Shown here in pieces: positions 26,699 through 36,044 of a stretch of 64,000 nt of DNA. This DNA is from Nitrospinae bacterium bin107 (GTDB lineage: Bacteria > UBA8248), in assembly GCA_002238965.1 (NCBI GenBank), contig MPNJ01000004.1, positions 124,001 through 188,000 on the forward strand, written 5' to 3'. A program made the translations under genes and the position numbers. Position 1 is the first letter of the stretch; each line of letters starts with the position of its first letter. Below the pieces are notes generated by a model, which worked only from the letters and a program-made list of their open reading frames with translations, did no database searches and was not told the origin of the DNA.

Positions 26699-29600
26699 TT
26701 ACTTGACGCCGAATAAGCCGCGGAGTCCTTTTTGCAAGGTTTTTTCGAGTTTTTTCCCAAACTGCTCGAGTTTACTTCCTTCTCCCCCCGGTTCTTTTCC
26801 AGAACTATTGTCGGGCGCTGTTCGTCCATCCTCCGGCGTCGGTACTATCTTTTGCACCCCCTCAATGGCGGTACCGAGAATACCTGTTACGATATCCTTT
26901 ACATTGCCTCCCAGGTTCAGCGCCTTCTCGAACAGGTTCACAAACAAGGGCTCCACAATCGCGTCCAGAACATGAAACTCGGGGTCATCCAAACGCCCGG
27001 TTACCCGAACGTTCAATTCAATCGTATCGTCCGGCCTCTCGAAAAGACGGAACACCGTCTCACGGAGTAATTTCACCACGATGTCGACCAAGGGAAACGT
27101 CTCGTCTGGTTTCATGCGCAATCCGATTAGTTTCGCCTTCCCGTCTAAATTCAATTGGCTCTTTCTCAACGAATATGTGGACTTGAACTCCAGCGCGCCT
27201 CTCGTGATCTCGCTCCCTCTCATCAACAAGGCGCTTGCACTCTCTCCTTTGCTGTCTCGGATATAAGGAGAAATTTTGCGCAGGTCGAAATGCGAGAGGT
27301 TGAAAATTCCATCCGCATCAGGGGGCGCCGAAGCGGGATTCAGGTTCGCCTTCACGAGGAGCGATGGAGATTTTCCGAGTGTTCTATACTCCAGGTGCGT
27401 TTTCCGTAAGTTCGGAGCCATCAACGTATCTAGGTTTCTTATCGAAAGCCTGGCGTCTGGAATCCTCAAAACTACGGGCGGTTTGTCCGCAGCGATAAAA
27501 TCCTGAAAGTGAAATTTCATCCTGGCTATTTCGAATTTCGCGATGTTGACCGCCGGGAAAAGTGACCCATTCTCATTTTTCCCGGTCTTCTGGAGTTGCT
27601 TGGATGTGGTTTCCCTGTCTGCTGTTGCCTTTTTTTCTCGGCCATCACCTCGCCGAGTTCGTTTCTCACCCGCTTTCGCCGTCTTGAGCAAAGAGTCGAA
27701 ATTCGTCTGTCCCTTTTCATGTCGCATGTATCGGAGGTTTAATTTTTTGATCAGAACGCTTGACGACCGTATCTCTCCGCGCAAGATTGACGAACGATCC
27801 AGTGTTGTGCTCAAATTTCGAAGAATGACGTCGGGTTCTGGATTCGGTTTGCTGATATTAATTGTCTTGAGCATCGGAATCCGAATTTCTATCACCTCTT
27901 CATCCATCTGCCCCGAAAAACTTCCCGCTACATTCAAATTCGGGTAAGCAAAATGCGCAAGCGATGAGAGATTCGCAGAAAATGACCATTTAGTGGAAGT
28001 CGATTGCGTTTTCTTTCCGCCTCTCGAAATTTCCATAGAACCATTGGCGGAGCCGATCATCGAAAACTTCGAAATCGGAGCTCCCCAAATATTTCCGGCG
28101 AACCGGGCCGCGCCACCCAGGCTCGATAACGTCCATTGGAATCGGCCCGAATGGAATCCGTTCGTGCTCCAAATGGCAGGCCTGGATGTCTGAACATGTC
28201 CGAAAGGCATGTTCAGGTTCAGATTGTGCAGCGTCCCGGTTTGATTACGAAAGTCATAAGAACCCACAGTCTCCACGCGGAACTTGCCCGTGCGAAGCGG
28301 CCTCCAATTGCGGCTCATCAGCGCAAGGAATTCCCCTCTCATATCTTCGCTGGTAAGGACGAGATTCCAATTTGCCTTTTTCTCGGGAATGTATGAAAAC
28401 CCAATTTTCCCGGCAATCTCTCCGGTCGGATTACGAAAAGCAGTTGGGAGGCTCACGAATGGCATCCAGGGAGACACTTGAACAGGATCGAAGGACGCGG
28501 ATCCGTTAAAGGAAAACCCAGGTCCATCTTTTCTGTTTCTCGTCCCGGATAACGAAATTTTCAATTTTTTGTTCTTTGGTCCTGCTTTAATGGGACGCTC
28601 TATCAACTCACCCAACCATACTTTTGCAGCACTCAAATCCGTGACATCGAGCGTCAACGAAAATTCATCCTGACTTCTTTGATTCCACATAGCCACGCGG
28701 TTCAGATACACTCTCGCAAAGGGAAGCTTCAAATCCAGAGTTTGTATTTCAGAAGAATCTTCTGAGGCGAGATAAGAACCGCTCGATTGAATTCGCAAAG
28801 ATTCCAGTGCTACTTCTTGCCATTGTTCCTTGGGAATTATCCTGGTTCTCGCACGGAGTTTCTTTCCGACGATATCCGCTTCCCACCTAAAAGCGCCCTC
28901 CGGAGTTGAGGCCACCTGCAACTCACCGCTCAACCAGCCGGTGGCATGTTGCACATAGCCGGGCAATGGGACCAAATCAAAGAGTGGCGCGGCTGGCAAA
29001 GATTCAAATCGCGCCTTCGTATCTACCCTGAAAGCCGAGGGAATAGTCCGGTTTCTCGACACGGCTGTGTGAAAACGGATTTTGGCATCTCTCGGAATAC
29101 CTTCCAGCGATACCAGCCCTAGTTGCTCCAGCAGAACACTCGCGGATGAGAAATCACGCACATCTATAGAAAATGCGGCTTCATCATTGCCATCTACGTT
29201 CCATTTCGCTGGCCTTTCGAGTTTCGCCGTGGCGAATGGCAACTTGATTTCCAGAGCGTTGACATCCGCGGAACCATTCTTCATGTCGAATTTTCCTTTC
29301 GTATGAAGAATGCCGCTGCCCAGTTCTAGGGTCTCCCATTGCTTTCCCTTGTTCACTCTTACGCTCGCGCCGAAGTCCCGGGTTTCCAAAGCCACATCCC
29401 ACTGAACCCGCTCGCCATAGACAAAAACCACGCGCGCTTTTCCGCCCACGATTCCTTTGAGTCTCTCGACATTTTCAACGGAGGGGATGAATCCACTAAA
29501 CTGGGCCAAGTCAACCGGATCGAAACGAGAGTCCAACTCTATTCGGGAGAAGCCGTCCGAAATCCTGCGGTCCCGCTTCGCCGATACCAGAATTCGAGCC

Positions 29601-30811
29601 GTCGCGCTCTCTTTTAGACTTGGAAGAGGAATATTCATGATTTGGGAAATCCAGCTGCCCACCTCTCTCATATCGCGGATGTTCACTTCCGCATGAACTT
29701 CATCTCGCGCCGAGACGTTCCAAAGGAAAGGTTTTGTCAGTTTCGAATCCAAAAAAGTCGTTTCGAAAAAGAAAGTTTCGATCCGAGCGGAGCCATCGAG
29801 CGGATTGAATCGGCCCTTAGTCTTCAACTTCAACTTGGGCAACGCCAACTTTCGCAGATTTACTCGTTGATATAATTGATAATCCGCGAATATATTTTGG
29901 CCATACAAATCGATATCCCAGGCAACAGGTTTGTCGGCGACATAATCGAACTTCAATTTTCCAGAGAAAATTCCTTGCCTGAATCGATAACCAGGGATTG
30001 TCGGCGCCACCGCAGACAGGACAGACGAATCAAGCAGGGGCACCTCGAACGATGCTCGATAACTCGGGCCTTTCATGTCAACACGCGCATTGCCTTTCAA
30101 TTCGATGAGTTGTTGTCCGTCCGGCCTCCGGCATTTTCCGTCGAGAAAAACGTCCAGGGGCTTACCAGGCGTTATTTTGTCGACTTCAATGTGAGCAAAA
30201 GAACATGAACCATCGATAGCCGGCGTGGCGTCACCGGTATCGAATCGCAATTCGGCTTTTACGTCATAAAGGTCGAGTTCGTGAATGATAATACTGAATT
30301 CTGATTCAGAACCTTGCGAGACGCTCTCCGCCGCCTCGGCGGACTTTATGAATGAAAACGTATTTCCCCCACGCGCCGAAGCCGCTTTGCTGATTCCCTG
30401 GTTCAGGTTGTCGATGATGTCTTGGAAATTGAACCTGCCGTGCGCATCCCGATGCACGCGGGCGGAGGCGCTTTTGATAGTAAATTGGAGAATGCTGATA
30501 CGCTTGTATATCAGGGTCGATGGATTTAGCAGTATTTCAACATCGTCGAATCGAACAAATGGGGCATTTCCCTTAACCCCGCTTTTTTTTGTTTGCCCGT
30601 CGATGACGATTCCACTCGCTTCGATCTTGAACAATCCCAGATTCAGCCGTTCGATGGATACTTTTCTTCCTAGGATTTTTTGTCCTTCCCTCTCCGCGAT
30701 TCTGATTATTTCATCGGAGGAAAGAAATATTTGCACAGCTATGATCACAACAATGACGAAAACGAAAAATAAGCCAGCACACCAAACTGCCCATTTTAGG
30801 AATCGATACAT
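26699..30811 (-). CDS. very large AsmA-like protein
   Basis: A 1370-residue envelope protein of the AsmA/YhdP superfamily, thought to bridge inner and outer membranes for lipid transport. One N-terminal signal-anchor helix (residues 7-29) is followed by the AsmA N-terminal domain (SIERLNLGLFKIEASGIVIDG). A long periplasmic beta-strand region repeats units such as 'LPFATAKLERPAKWNVDGNDE' in slightly varied form, and an AsmA C-terminal domain lies near 1190-1330. There is a Lys/Arg-rich low-complexity stretch near 1060-1100. It ends 483 bp before ftsK and is divergent from the MFS gene. Confidence 0.82.
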   Translation of the reverse strand: MYRFLKWAVWCAGLFFVFVIVVIIAVQIFLSSDEIIRIAEREGQKILGRKVSIERLNLGLFKIEASGIVIDGQTKKSGVKGNAPFVRFDDVEILLNPSTLIYKRISILQFTIKSASARVHRDAHGRFNFQDIIDNLNQGISKAASARGGNTFSFIKSAEAAESVSQGSESEFSIIIHELDLYDVKAELRFDTGDATPAIDGSCSFAHIEVDKITPGKPLDVFLDGKCRRPDGQQLIELKGNARVDMKGPSYRASFEVPLLDSSVLSAVAPTIPGYRFRQGIFSGKLKFDYVADKPVAWDIDLYGQNIFADYQLYQRVNLRKLALPKLKLKTKGRFNPLDGSARIETFFFETTFLDSKLTKPFLWNVSARDEVHAEVNIRDMREVGSWISQIMNIPLPSLKESATARILVSAKRDRRISDGFSRIELDSRFDPVDLAQFSGFIPSVENVERLKGIVGGKARVVFVYGERVQWDVALETRDFGASVRVNKGKQWETLELGSGILHTKGKFDMKNGSADVNALEIKLPFATAKLERPAKWNVDGNDEAAFSIDVRDFSSASVLLEQLGLVSLEGIPRDAKIRFHTAVSRNRTIPSAFRVDTKARFESLPAAPLFDLVPLPGYVQHATGWLSGELQVASTPEGAFRWEADIVGKKLRARTRIIPKEQWQEVALESLRIQSSGSYLASEDSSEIQTLDLKLPFARVYLNRVAMWNQRSQDEFSLTLDVTDLSAAKVWLGELIERPIKAGPKNKKLKISLSGTRNRKDGPGFSFNGSASFDPVQVSPWMPFVSLPTAFRNPTGEIAGKIGFSYIPEKKANWNLVLTSEDMRGEFLALMSRNWRPLRTGKFRVETVGSYDFRNQTGTLHNLNLNMPFGHVQTSRPAIWSTNGFHSGRFQWTLSSLGGAARFAGNIWGAPISKFSMIGSANGSMEISRGGKKTQSTSTKWSFSANLSSLAHFAYPNLNVAGSFSGQMDEEVIEIRIPMLKTINISKPNPEPDVILRNLSTTLDRSSILRGEIRSSSVLIKKLNLRYMRHEKGQTNFDSLLKTAKAGEKRTRRGDGREKKATADRETTSKQLQKTGKNENGSLFPAVNIAKFEIARMKFHFQDFIAADKPPVVLRIPDARLSIRNLDTLMAPNLRKTHLEYRTLGKSPSLLVKANLNPASAPPDADGIFNLSHFDLRKISPYIRDSKGESASALLMRGSEITRGALEFKSTYSLRKSQLNLDGKAKLIGLRMKPDETFPLVDIVVKLLRETVFRLFERPDDTIELNVRVTGRLDDPEFHVLDAIVEPLFVNLFEKALNLGGNVKDIVTGILGTAIEGVQKIVPTPEDGRTAPDNSSGKEPGGEGSKLEQFGKKLEKTLQKGLRGLFGVK

Positions 30812-30971
30812 ACGGAACTCTTATAGGAAAAATCGAAGGCGGCTCGTGGCACAAAGAATAATTTAGATTTCACTCCACTCCCTGATAATATAACATTAGA
30901 GGAATATAAATATTTTGTTTCTCCTGTGATTTTTACGATAGAACCTTTCTCCATACCGATAAAGCACCTAT

Positions 30972-32267
30972 ATGAAGAAAAATCCCGATGGACCTGACAA
31001 AAACCCCTACCGCCTGAAATCAAGCCAAGGACGAGAAATTTTCTCCTGGTGCATGTACGACTTCGCAAACTCTGCCTTTCCAACTTTAATCGTAACTGTT
31101 GCGTATAGCGTCTATTTCAAGCAAATCGTAGCGGGTGGTGGTGGGAGTGGAGACTTCCTGTGGGGAGTATCTCTCTCCATAGCCATGATTGTAAGCGTGA
31201 CCATCACCCCTCCTCTGAGTGCAATCGCTGACAGGCAAAACGCCCGGAAACGCTTCTTGATTCTTTTCGCCTATATTTGCGTTATGGCCACCGCTCTTTT
31301 GGGTAATGTAACCGCCGGCATGATCTTCACTGGCATGGCGCTATTCATTATCGCCACCGCTGCATTCGAGAGTTCTCTCATCTTCTACAACTCTTTTTTG
31401 CCTGACGTCTCTACACCTAAAACCATCGGGAAAGTGAGCGGATGGGGCTGGGGGCTTGGATATTTGGGTGGACTGCTTTGTCTTTTTTTAGTCAAACCTT
31501 TGTTGGCCGGAGGCTTCTCACCGGAAAATATTCCCTTGTTCCGCATGAGCTTCGTTGCGGTCGCTGGGTTTTATGGCCTGTTTACACTCCCTTTAATTTT
31601 TTGGCTTCACGAGGCCAAAATAAATTCCGCCAAAGAAAGCAAAAAAGGCGCTTTCTCAGAATTATTGAAAACACTGCGGGACACGAGAAAGACTCCAGGC
31701 GCACTCAGATTCCTGGTTGCCTTTTTCCTCTATAACGACGGAATTGTCACCGTCATCTCTTTCAGTTCGATCTATGCAGTCTCAACACTGAAGTTCAGTA
31801 TGGGCGAAGTGTTAAGCTTATTCATTATGGTCCAAGTCTCGGCCGGCATCGGCGCGTTTACGCTCGGATATTTAACGGATGCCTGGGGACCACGAAAAAC
31901 GATTCTTCTGACTCTGGTGAATTGGTGTATTGTCGTCATCGTGGCCTATTTCACTGAAACGAAATATGTCTTTCTGGGCGTCTCGTTACTGGCGGGGCTT
32001 TCCCTTGGTTCCAGCCAATCCGCAAGCCGCGCACTGATGGCCAGCTACATTCCTGAGAAAAGATCCGCACAATCATTTTCGTTTTATGGTATTTGCGGCA
32101 AAATGAGTTCAGTTCTCGGTCCACTTGTTTTCGGCGGTGTTTCCGCCCTAACTGGAGATCAAAGAACAGCAATATTATCCGTGCTCGTCTTTTTCCTTGT
32201 AGGTGGCGCCTTGCTATGGCTAACGCCGGAAACCAGGAAGTCGACTCTGCATAGCCAGAGGAAATGA
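30972..32267 (+). CDS. UMF1/Atg22-type MFS transporter
   Basis: A 431-residue inner-membrane protein with about twelve helices of the UMF1 (Atg22-like) branch of the major facilitator superfamily. The family signature SWCMYDFANSAFPTLI is at residues 25-40, and the loop DRQNARKRFL follows helix 2. Solute unknown; fungal relatives export amino acids from vacuoles. ATG 30972 follows a poor ribosome site. It is divergent from the AsmA-like gene across 160 bp and followed by two small genes on the same strand. Confidence 0.88.
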   Translation: MKKNPDGPDKNPYRLKSSQGREIFSWCMYDFANSAFPTLIVTVAYSVYFKQIVAGGGGSGDFLWGVSLSIAMIVSVTITPPLSAIADRQNARKRFLILFAYICVMATALLGNVTAGMIFTGMALFIIATAAFESSLIFYNSFLPDVSTPKTIGKVSGWGWGLGYLGGLLCLFLVKPLLAGGFSPENIPLFRMSFVAVAGFYGLFTLPLIFWLHEAKINSAKESKKGAFSELLKTLRDTRKTPGALRFLVAFFLYNDGIVTVISFSSIYAVSTLKFSMGEVLSLFIMVQVSAGIGAFTLGYLTDAWGPRKTILLTLVNWCIVVIVAYFTETKYVFLGVSLLAGLSLGSSQSASRALMASYIPEKRSAQSFSFYGICGKMSSVLGPLVFGGVSALTGDQRTAILSVLVFFLVGGALLWLTPETRKSTLHSQRK

Positions 32268-32340
32268 TGTGTTCGCCTACTTTCGCAAAAGCACAACAAT
32301 TTGATAGTTTCGTCTCCTGCGGCCATATCTCGGAGTAGAC

Positions 32341-32706
32341 TTGGATTTTCGTGAACAGATTTACCAAAGACTAATGTTTCATCTTGGAGAAGTCGATGTT
32401 TCGAGAGAAACCGTCGATGCCTTCACGTCGGATATCGTTCACATTCTTGACCGCATAACACAAAACAGAATTTACGAGGCCAGTTTACGCCAGGTTCTCC
32501 AGAGGTACGCTGACGAATGGGCGGAGCAATCTTCTCGTAGAATTTTAGACTCCCAAAATGACGAAGCTACCGAAATCGTCTACGAAATGATTGACCGCCA
32601 AGCCAGGAATCGCGCCATTCGCGCTCTCAGGAATGTACTGCTCGACACGCTGCAAGGCAGGAAGAAACCATTGGACGATCTTGATTTTTTTGACGAAATC
32701 GAATGA
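32341..32706 (+). CDS. conserved-looking hypothetical helical protein
   Basis: I do not recognise this 121-residue protein. It reads as almost wholly alpha-helical, charged, with no membrane segment, no cysteine and an acidic tail (LDDLDFFDEIE). The start used is TTG 32341 with CGGAG 5 nt upstream; an alternative ATG at 32374 lacks a site. It sits 73 bp after the MFS gene and 21 bp before a carboxymuconolactone-decarboxylase-fold gene, suggesting co-transcription. Codon use resembles its neighbours, supporting it as a real gene. Confidence 0.6.
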   Translation: MDFREQIYQRLMFHLGEVDVSRETVDAFTSDIVHILDRITQNRIYEASLRQVLQRYADEWAEQSSRRILDSQNDEATEIVYEMIDRQARNRAIRALRNVLLDTLQGRKKPLDDLDFFDEIE

Positions 32707-32727
32707 TTCCTTAGAGTGAGGTTCACA

Positions 32728-33123
32728 ATGCCAGAAAAAAATTTAGCGGAAGAAATCGCCGAACGCAGAGGACGCAGATACCCGGCCCATGAATTCATTG
32801 CCGAAAAATTTCCCGACTACATGGAAGCGCTTTTACATCTCGATGAGATCATTCGTGCGAAAGAGAGAAGATTCGATGAAACAATGCATGAACTCTTTCA
32901 TATATTAGCCCTCGCCGTTGAGGGTTCTAACCCACATAACCAGCCTCACCTCAAACAACATCTGAAAAAAGGGCTCAAGCTAGGTTTGCATCCTGAAGAA
33001 ATTGCAGAAGCGCTCATGGTATGTGTAAACCCTGCAGGCTCCAAGGTGCTCACCTATGGCGTCACCTGCATGCTCGAAGCAATGGATGAACTCAAAGAAG
33101 AGGGCTGGAAGTATCCCGACTAA
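32728..33123 (+). CDS. carboxymuconolactone decarboxylase-fold protein lacking the CxxC
   Basis: A 131-residue AhpD/CMD-fold protein. The helix that usually carries CxxC...H reads EGSNPHNQPHLKQHLKKGLKLGL, so both redox cysteines are absent. The typical downstream HPEEIAEALMVCVNPAG motif is present. A thiol peroxidase role is therefore unlikely, and a decarboxylase- or ligand-binding-like role is possible. ATG 32728 has GAGTGAGG just upstream and is preferred over the GTG at 32716. It follows the hypothetical gene by 21 bp. Confidence 0.8.
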   Translation: MPEKNLAEEIAERRGRRYPAHEFIAEKFPDYMEALLHLDEIIRAKERRFDETMHELFHILALAVEGSNPHNQPHLKQHLKKGLKLGLHPEEIAEALMVCVNPAGSKVLTYGVTCMLEAMDELKEEGWKYPD

Positions 33124-33144
33124 CAAGACTTTTATTGGCAACAC

Positions 33145-33474
33145 TCACGCATCTGCTCGAATCGCTTCCTCACGCAAAGGAGAATATATACCGATATATG
33201 TAATGGGTGTCGGCGCATCCAGCTGATGCGGCACCCCTTTCGGTATGTGAACCACCTGACCCGCTTTGACCTTGCGCGTTTCACCGGCGACTGTAAATGT
33301 AGCTTCGCCTTTCATGAGATATACAAGTTGCTCTACATCATGAGTATGGTTCTGCTCCGTTCCGCCTTCTCTTTCGATATACAACATCATGACCTGCTCA
33401 CCGACAACTAGCCTACGCTCCCTGCCCGGCATCTTTTGGGGTTCAATTTCCGCCAGATCATAGAAATACTGCAT
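33145..33474 (-). CDS. small cupin-domain protein
   Basis: A 109-residue single cupin barrel. Motif 1 is visible as NHTHDVEQLVYLMKGE (about residues 42-57) and motif 2 as VVHIPKGVPHQLDAP (about 76-90), with the His/Glu metal ligands conserved. The likely role is a small metal-dependent binding or isomerase/dioxygenase function; the substrate is unknown. ATG 33474 follows GGAGGAG. It is convergent with the preceding gene, 22 bp apart, and oriented away from gltX. Confidence 0.85.
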   Translation of the reverse strand: MQYFYDLAEIEPQKMPGRERRLVVGEQVMMLYIEREGGTEQNHTHDVEQLVYLMKGEATFTVAGETRKVKAGQVVHIPKGVPHQLDAPTPITYIGIYSPLREEAIRADA

Positions 33475-33645
33475 CCGCCCACTCCTCCTTGGTTTTCGTT
33501 TCGAATTGATTTTCCGATTGTTGACTTTTAGAGACCCGAACGCAAGGTCATCGCAAGACCCTCCTTGCAATCACCCACTCATCATCCCTAGAATCCACAC
33601 CTGCTGTCTCGAAACCTCCGCAGTTTAATTGAGGATAAATAATTT

Positions 33646-35055
33646 ATGCATTCAGATATCCGAGTTCGATTTGCTCCATCCAACACGGGCCACCTCCATA
33701 TCGGCGGTGCGCGCACCGCATTGTTCAATTGGTTTTTTGCGAAACATCATGCAGGAGCAGCTATTTTGAGAATCGAAGATACCGACCGCCAACGATCTAC
33801 GGAAGAATACTACGACGCAATCATGGAGGCATTCGACTGGCTGGGTCTCGAGTGGGACGAAGGTCCATATCGTCAATCTCAACGGATGGATATTTATAAG
33901 GAATCAGTCAACAAACTCCTGTCGTCCGGCGCTGCCTATCGGTGTACATGCACGCCAGACCAAGTGAACGCCATGCGTGAAAAAGCTCGCGCCGATGGTA
34001 AAACTCCGAAATACGACGGCACATGTCGAGGTCGATACGACAAAGATCCGAATGTCCCATTTTGTCTTCGACTCCGTACGCCCGATGCCGGGGAAACGAT
34101 AGTCGACGACATCCTCGCCGGGGAGGTAGTGTTCGAGAACTCACAACTCGACGATATGGTTATTGTTCGCACCGACGGGACGCCAACATACAATTTCTGC
34201 GTGGCCATCGATGACATCGATATGAAGATCACTCACGTGATACGTGGCAACGATCACCTATCCAATACCCCCAAACAAGTCCTGGTCTATAAAGCACTGG
34301 AAGAACCTACGCCAAATTTCGCACACATATCGATGATATTGGGACCTGATAAAAAAAGACTATCTAAGCGCCATGGCGCAGATTCGGTACTGGAATATAG
34401 AGACCGGGGGTTTCTCCCTGAAGCGCTGATCAACTATCTCGTTCGGCTCGGCTGGAGTCATGGAGATCAGGAGATTTTCACCAAAAAAGAGATCGTCGAA
34501 AACTTTTCTTTGGAAAATTTAAACAGATCCGCCGCAATCTTTAATCCCGAGAAATTATTGTGGTTGAATCAGGAATACATCAAATCGGCCGATGGCGATT
34601 TTCTTGTCGAATCGCTCGATACAGGCCTTAAAGAGCGAGGCTTATTACCAGATTTACTGACGCACGGAACACGCAAGGGAATTGTGAATGAGCTCAGAAC
34701 ACGCTCGAGAACTATATCGGACATGATTGATGGTGCTCGTTTTTTCTTTGAAAATGAAATCGAGTTTGACGAGAAGGCCGCTTCAAAATTCTTAAATCCA
34801 GAAAACTCGGGTTTGATAATGAAGTTGCGGGATGAATTAACCAAAATCGAGACATTTTCAACTGAAAACGTCAAATCAGTTTTCCATCTCGTTATGGAAG
34901 AAGAGACAATAAAGCTCGGCAAACTGGCTCAACCGGTGCGCGTCGCCATTACGGGTGGGACCATCAGTCCGGGTATTTTTGAAACGATCAGCCTTCTCGG
35001 GAAAGACAGAACTATCCTTCGACTCAACACTGCATTGGCCAAAATCGATGAATAG
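33646..35055 (+). CDS. gltX: glutamyl-tRNA synthetase
   Basis: A 469-residue class I synthetase that charges tRNA with glutamate. Visible: the HIGH-type motif NTGHLHIGGARTALFNW (residues 12-28), the KMSKS-type motif KKRLSKRHGA (near residue 240) and the GluRS signature NYLVRLGWSHGDQEIF. Full length for bacterial GluRS. A tRNA-Gln gene lies 60 bp downstream with its own promoter. This hints that the enzyme may be non-discriminating and also load Glu on tRNA-Gln for later amidation by GatCAB; that step is inferred, since neither glnS nor gatCAB is in view. Confidence 0.96.
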   Translation: MHSDIRVRFAPSNTGHLHIGGARTALFNWFFAKHHAGAAILRIEDTDRQRSTEEYYDAIMEAFDWLGLEWDEGPYRQSQRMDIYKESVNKLLSSGAAYRCTCTPDQVNAMREKARADGKTPKYDGTCRGRYDKDPNVPFCLRLRTPDAGETIVDDILAGEVVFENSQLDDMVIVRTDGTPTYNFCVAIDDIDMKITHVIRGNDHLSNTPKQVLVYKALEEPTPNFAHISMILGPDKKRLSKRHGADSVLEYRDRGFLPEALINYLVRLGWSHGDQEIFTKKEIVENFSLENLNRSAAIFNPEKLLWLNQEYIKSADGDFLVESLDTGLKERGLLPDLLTHGTRKGIVNELRTRSRTISDMIDGARFFFENEIEFDEKAASKFLNPENSGLIMKLRDELTKIETFSTENVKSVFHLVMEEETIKLGKLAQPVRVAITGGTISPGIFETISLLGKDRTILRLNTALAKIDE

Positions 35056-35072
35056 TGATTCCGGTATCGTCC

Positions 35073-35101
35073 TTGACGAACAAAGAACTCATACATATAA
35101 A
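35073..35101 (+). promoter_or_regulatory. near-consensus promoter for tRNA-Gln
   Basis: TTGACG (35073-35078), exactly 17 bp, then TATAAA (35096-35101). The tRNA 5' end begins 14 nt later, a usual distance for a stable-RNA transcript with a short leader. Confidence 0.8.
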
Positions 35102-35115
35102 CATCTAGGTCTTTT

Positions 35116-35189
35116 TGGGGGATCGTCTAGCGGCAGGACACCAGACTCTGGATCTGGGTACGGAGGTTCGAATCCTCCTCCCCCAGCCA
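35116..35189 (+). tRNA. tRNA-Gln (anticodon CTG)
   Basis: A 74-nt cloverleaf can be drawn by eye. Acceptor stem TGGGGGA/TCCCCCA; anticodon stem CCAGA/TCTGG around loop CTCTGGA, giving CTG, which reads CAG; T stem GGAGG/CCTCC around TTCGAAT; CCA is encoded. The U1-A72 first pair is the feature GatCAB recognises in tRNA-Gln. Confidence 0.96.
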
Positions 35190-35265
35190 CTTAGTTTTTT
35201 CGATTTCACATCCGGCACACGGGAATTCGTAGTTTTTATCTAATTCTTTATGCAAGGAGAGGACA

Positions 35266-35922
35266 ATGGCTTTAAGAATCAATGATGAAGCTCCGGATTT
35301 TTCTGCAAACACAACCCAAGGCCCCATCAATTTTCATGAATGGATTGGCGAGGGTTGGGCTATAATGTTTTCACATCCAAAGGACTTTACTCCAGTCTGC
35401 ACCACTGAGCTCGGGACCATGGCCGGACTAAAGACGGAATTCGAAAAAAGAAACTGCCAAGTGATCGGCATCAGCGTCGACGGGGTTTCCGATCATGAAA
35501 AATGGTCCAAAGACATTGAAAGTTCTCAGGGCCATGCAGTGAATTTTCCCTTGATTGGCGACCCTGGACTTAAAGTAGTCAAAGCCTATGACATGCTGCC
35601 GGCAGATTCGGGCGACTCATCCGAAGGCCGGACAGCCGCTGATAATGCGACGGCCCGCTCGGTGTTCGTTATCGGCCCGGACAAGAAAATCAAGGCAACA
35701 CTCACCTATCCGATGAGCACTGGCCGGAATTTCAGCGAAATCCTGAGACTACTGGACTCCTGCCAGTTGACGGGCAGTGAACAGGTGGCAACTCCGGCAA
35801 ACTGGCAGCAAGGTGAAGACGTGATCATTTTGCCGGCCGTATCCGATGAGGATGCGAAGAAGAAATACCCGGAAGGATGGGAGTCACCCCTGCCTTATAT
35901 CCGGGTCGTAAAACAACCGTGA
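35266..35922 (+). CDS. 1-Cys peroxiredoxin (Prx6/AhpC-TSA type)
   Basis: A 218-residue thiol peroxidase that reduces H2O2 and alkyl hydroperoxides. The peroxidatic Cys45 sits in HPKDFTPVCTTELG; the C-terminal extension (about 165-218, with PEGWESPLPYIRVVKQP) is that of the Prx6 group, in which no resolving Cys is needed. A good ribosome site (GGAGAGGAC) precedes ATG 35266. It is a single-gene unit between tRNA-Gln and a strong terminator. The peroxidatic residue is plain Cys, not Sec. Confidence 0.94.
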   Translation: MALRINDEAPDFSANTTQGPINFHEWIGEGWAIMFSHPKDFTPVCTTELGTMAGLKTEFEKRNCQVIGISVDGVSDHEKWSKDIESSQGHAVNFPLIGDPGLKVVKAYDMLPADSGDSSEGRTAADNATARSVFVIGPDKKIKATLTYPMSTGRNFSEILRLLDSCQLTGSEQVATPANWQQGEDVIILPAVSDEDAKKKYPEGWESPLPYIRVVKQP

Positions 35923-35990
35923 GTATAGACACTGCACCTGCCGATGGACGCAATGAAAGGGTGCAGGGCTGACTTCTAGTCGAGAGAAAG

Positions 35991-36024
35991 AAAGAGCCGC
36001 GGCCGATACTGGCCGCGGCTCTTT
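35991..36024. terminator. strong hairpin between peroxiredoxin and binding-protein genes
   Basis: A 14-bp perfect stem (aaagagccgcggcc / ggccgcggctcttt) with a 6-nt loop lies between two convergent genes, with A/T-runs on either side: a bidirectional terminator. Confidence 0.92.
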
Positions 36025-36044
36025 ATGCTTTCTGATGAAAAGGC

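Noticed and set aside
32728-33123. Second selenoprotein candidate in the AhpD-fold gene
   Set aside because: The redox positions are Asn/His/Gln, not TGA, and the frame is complete.
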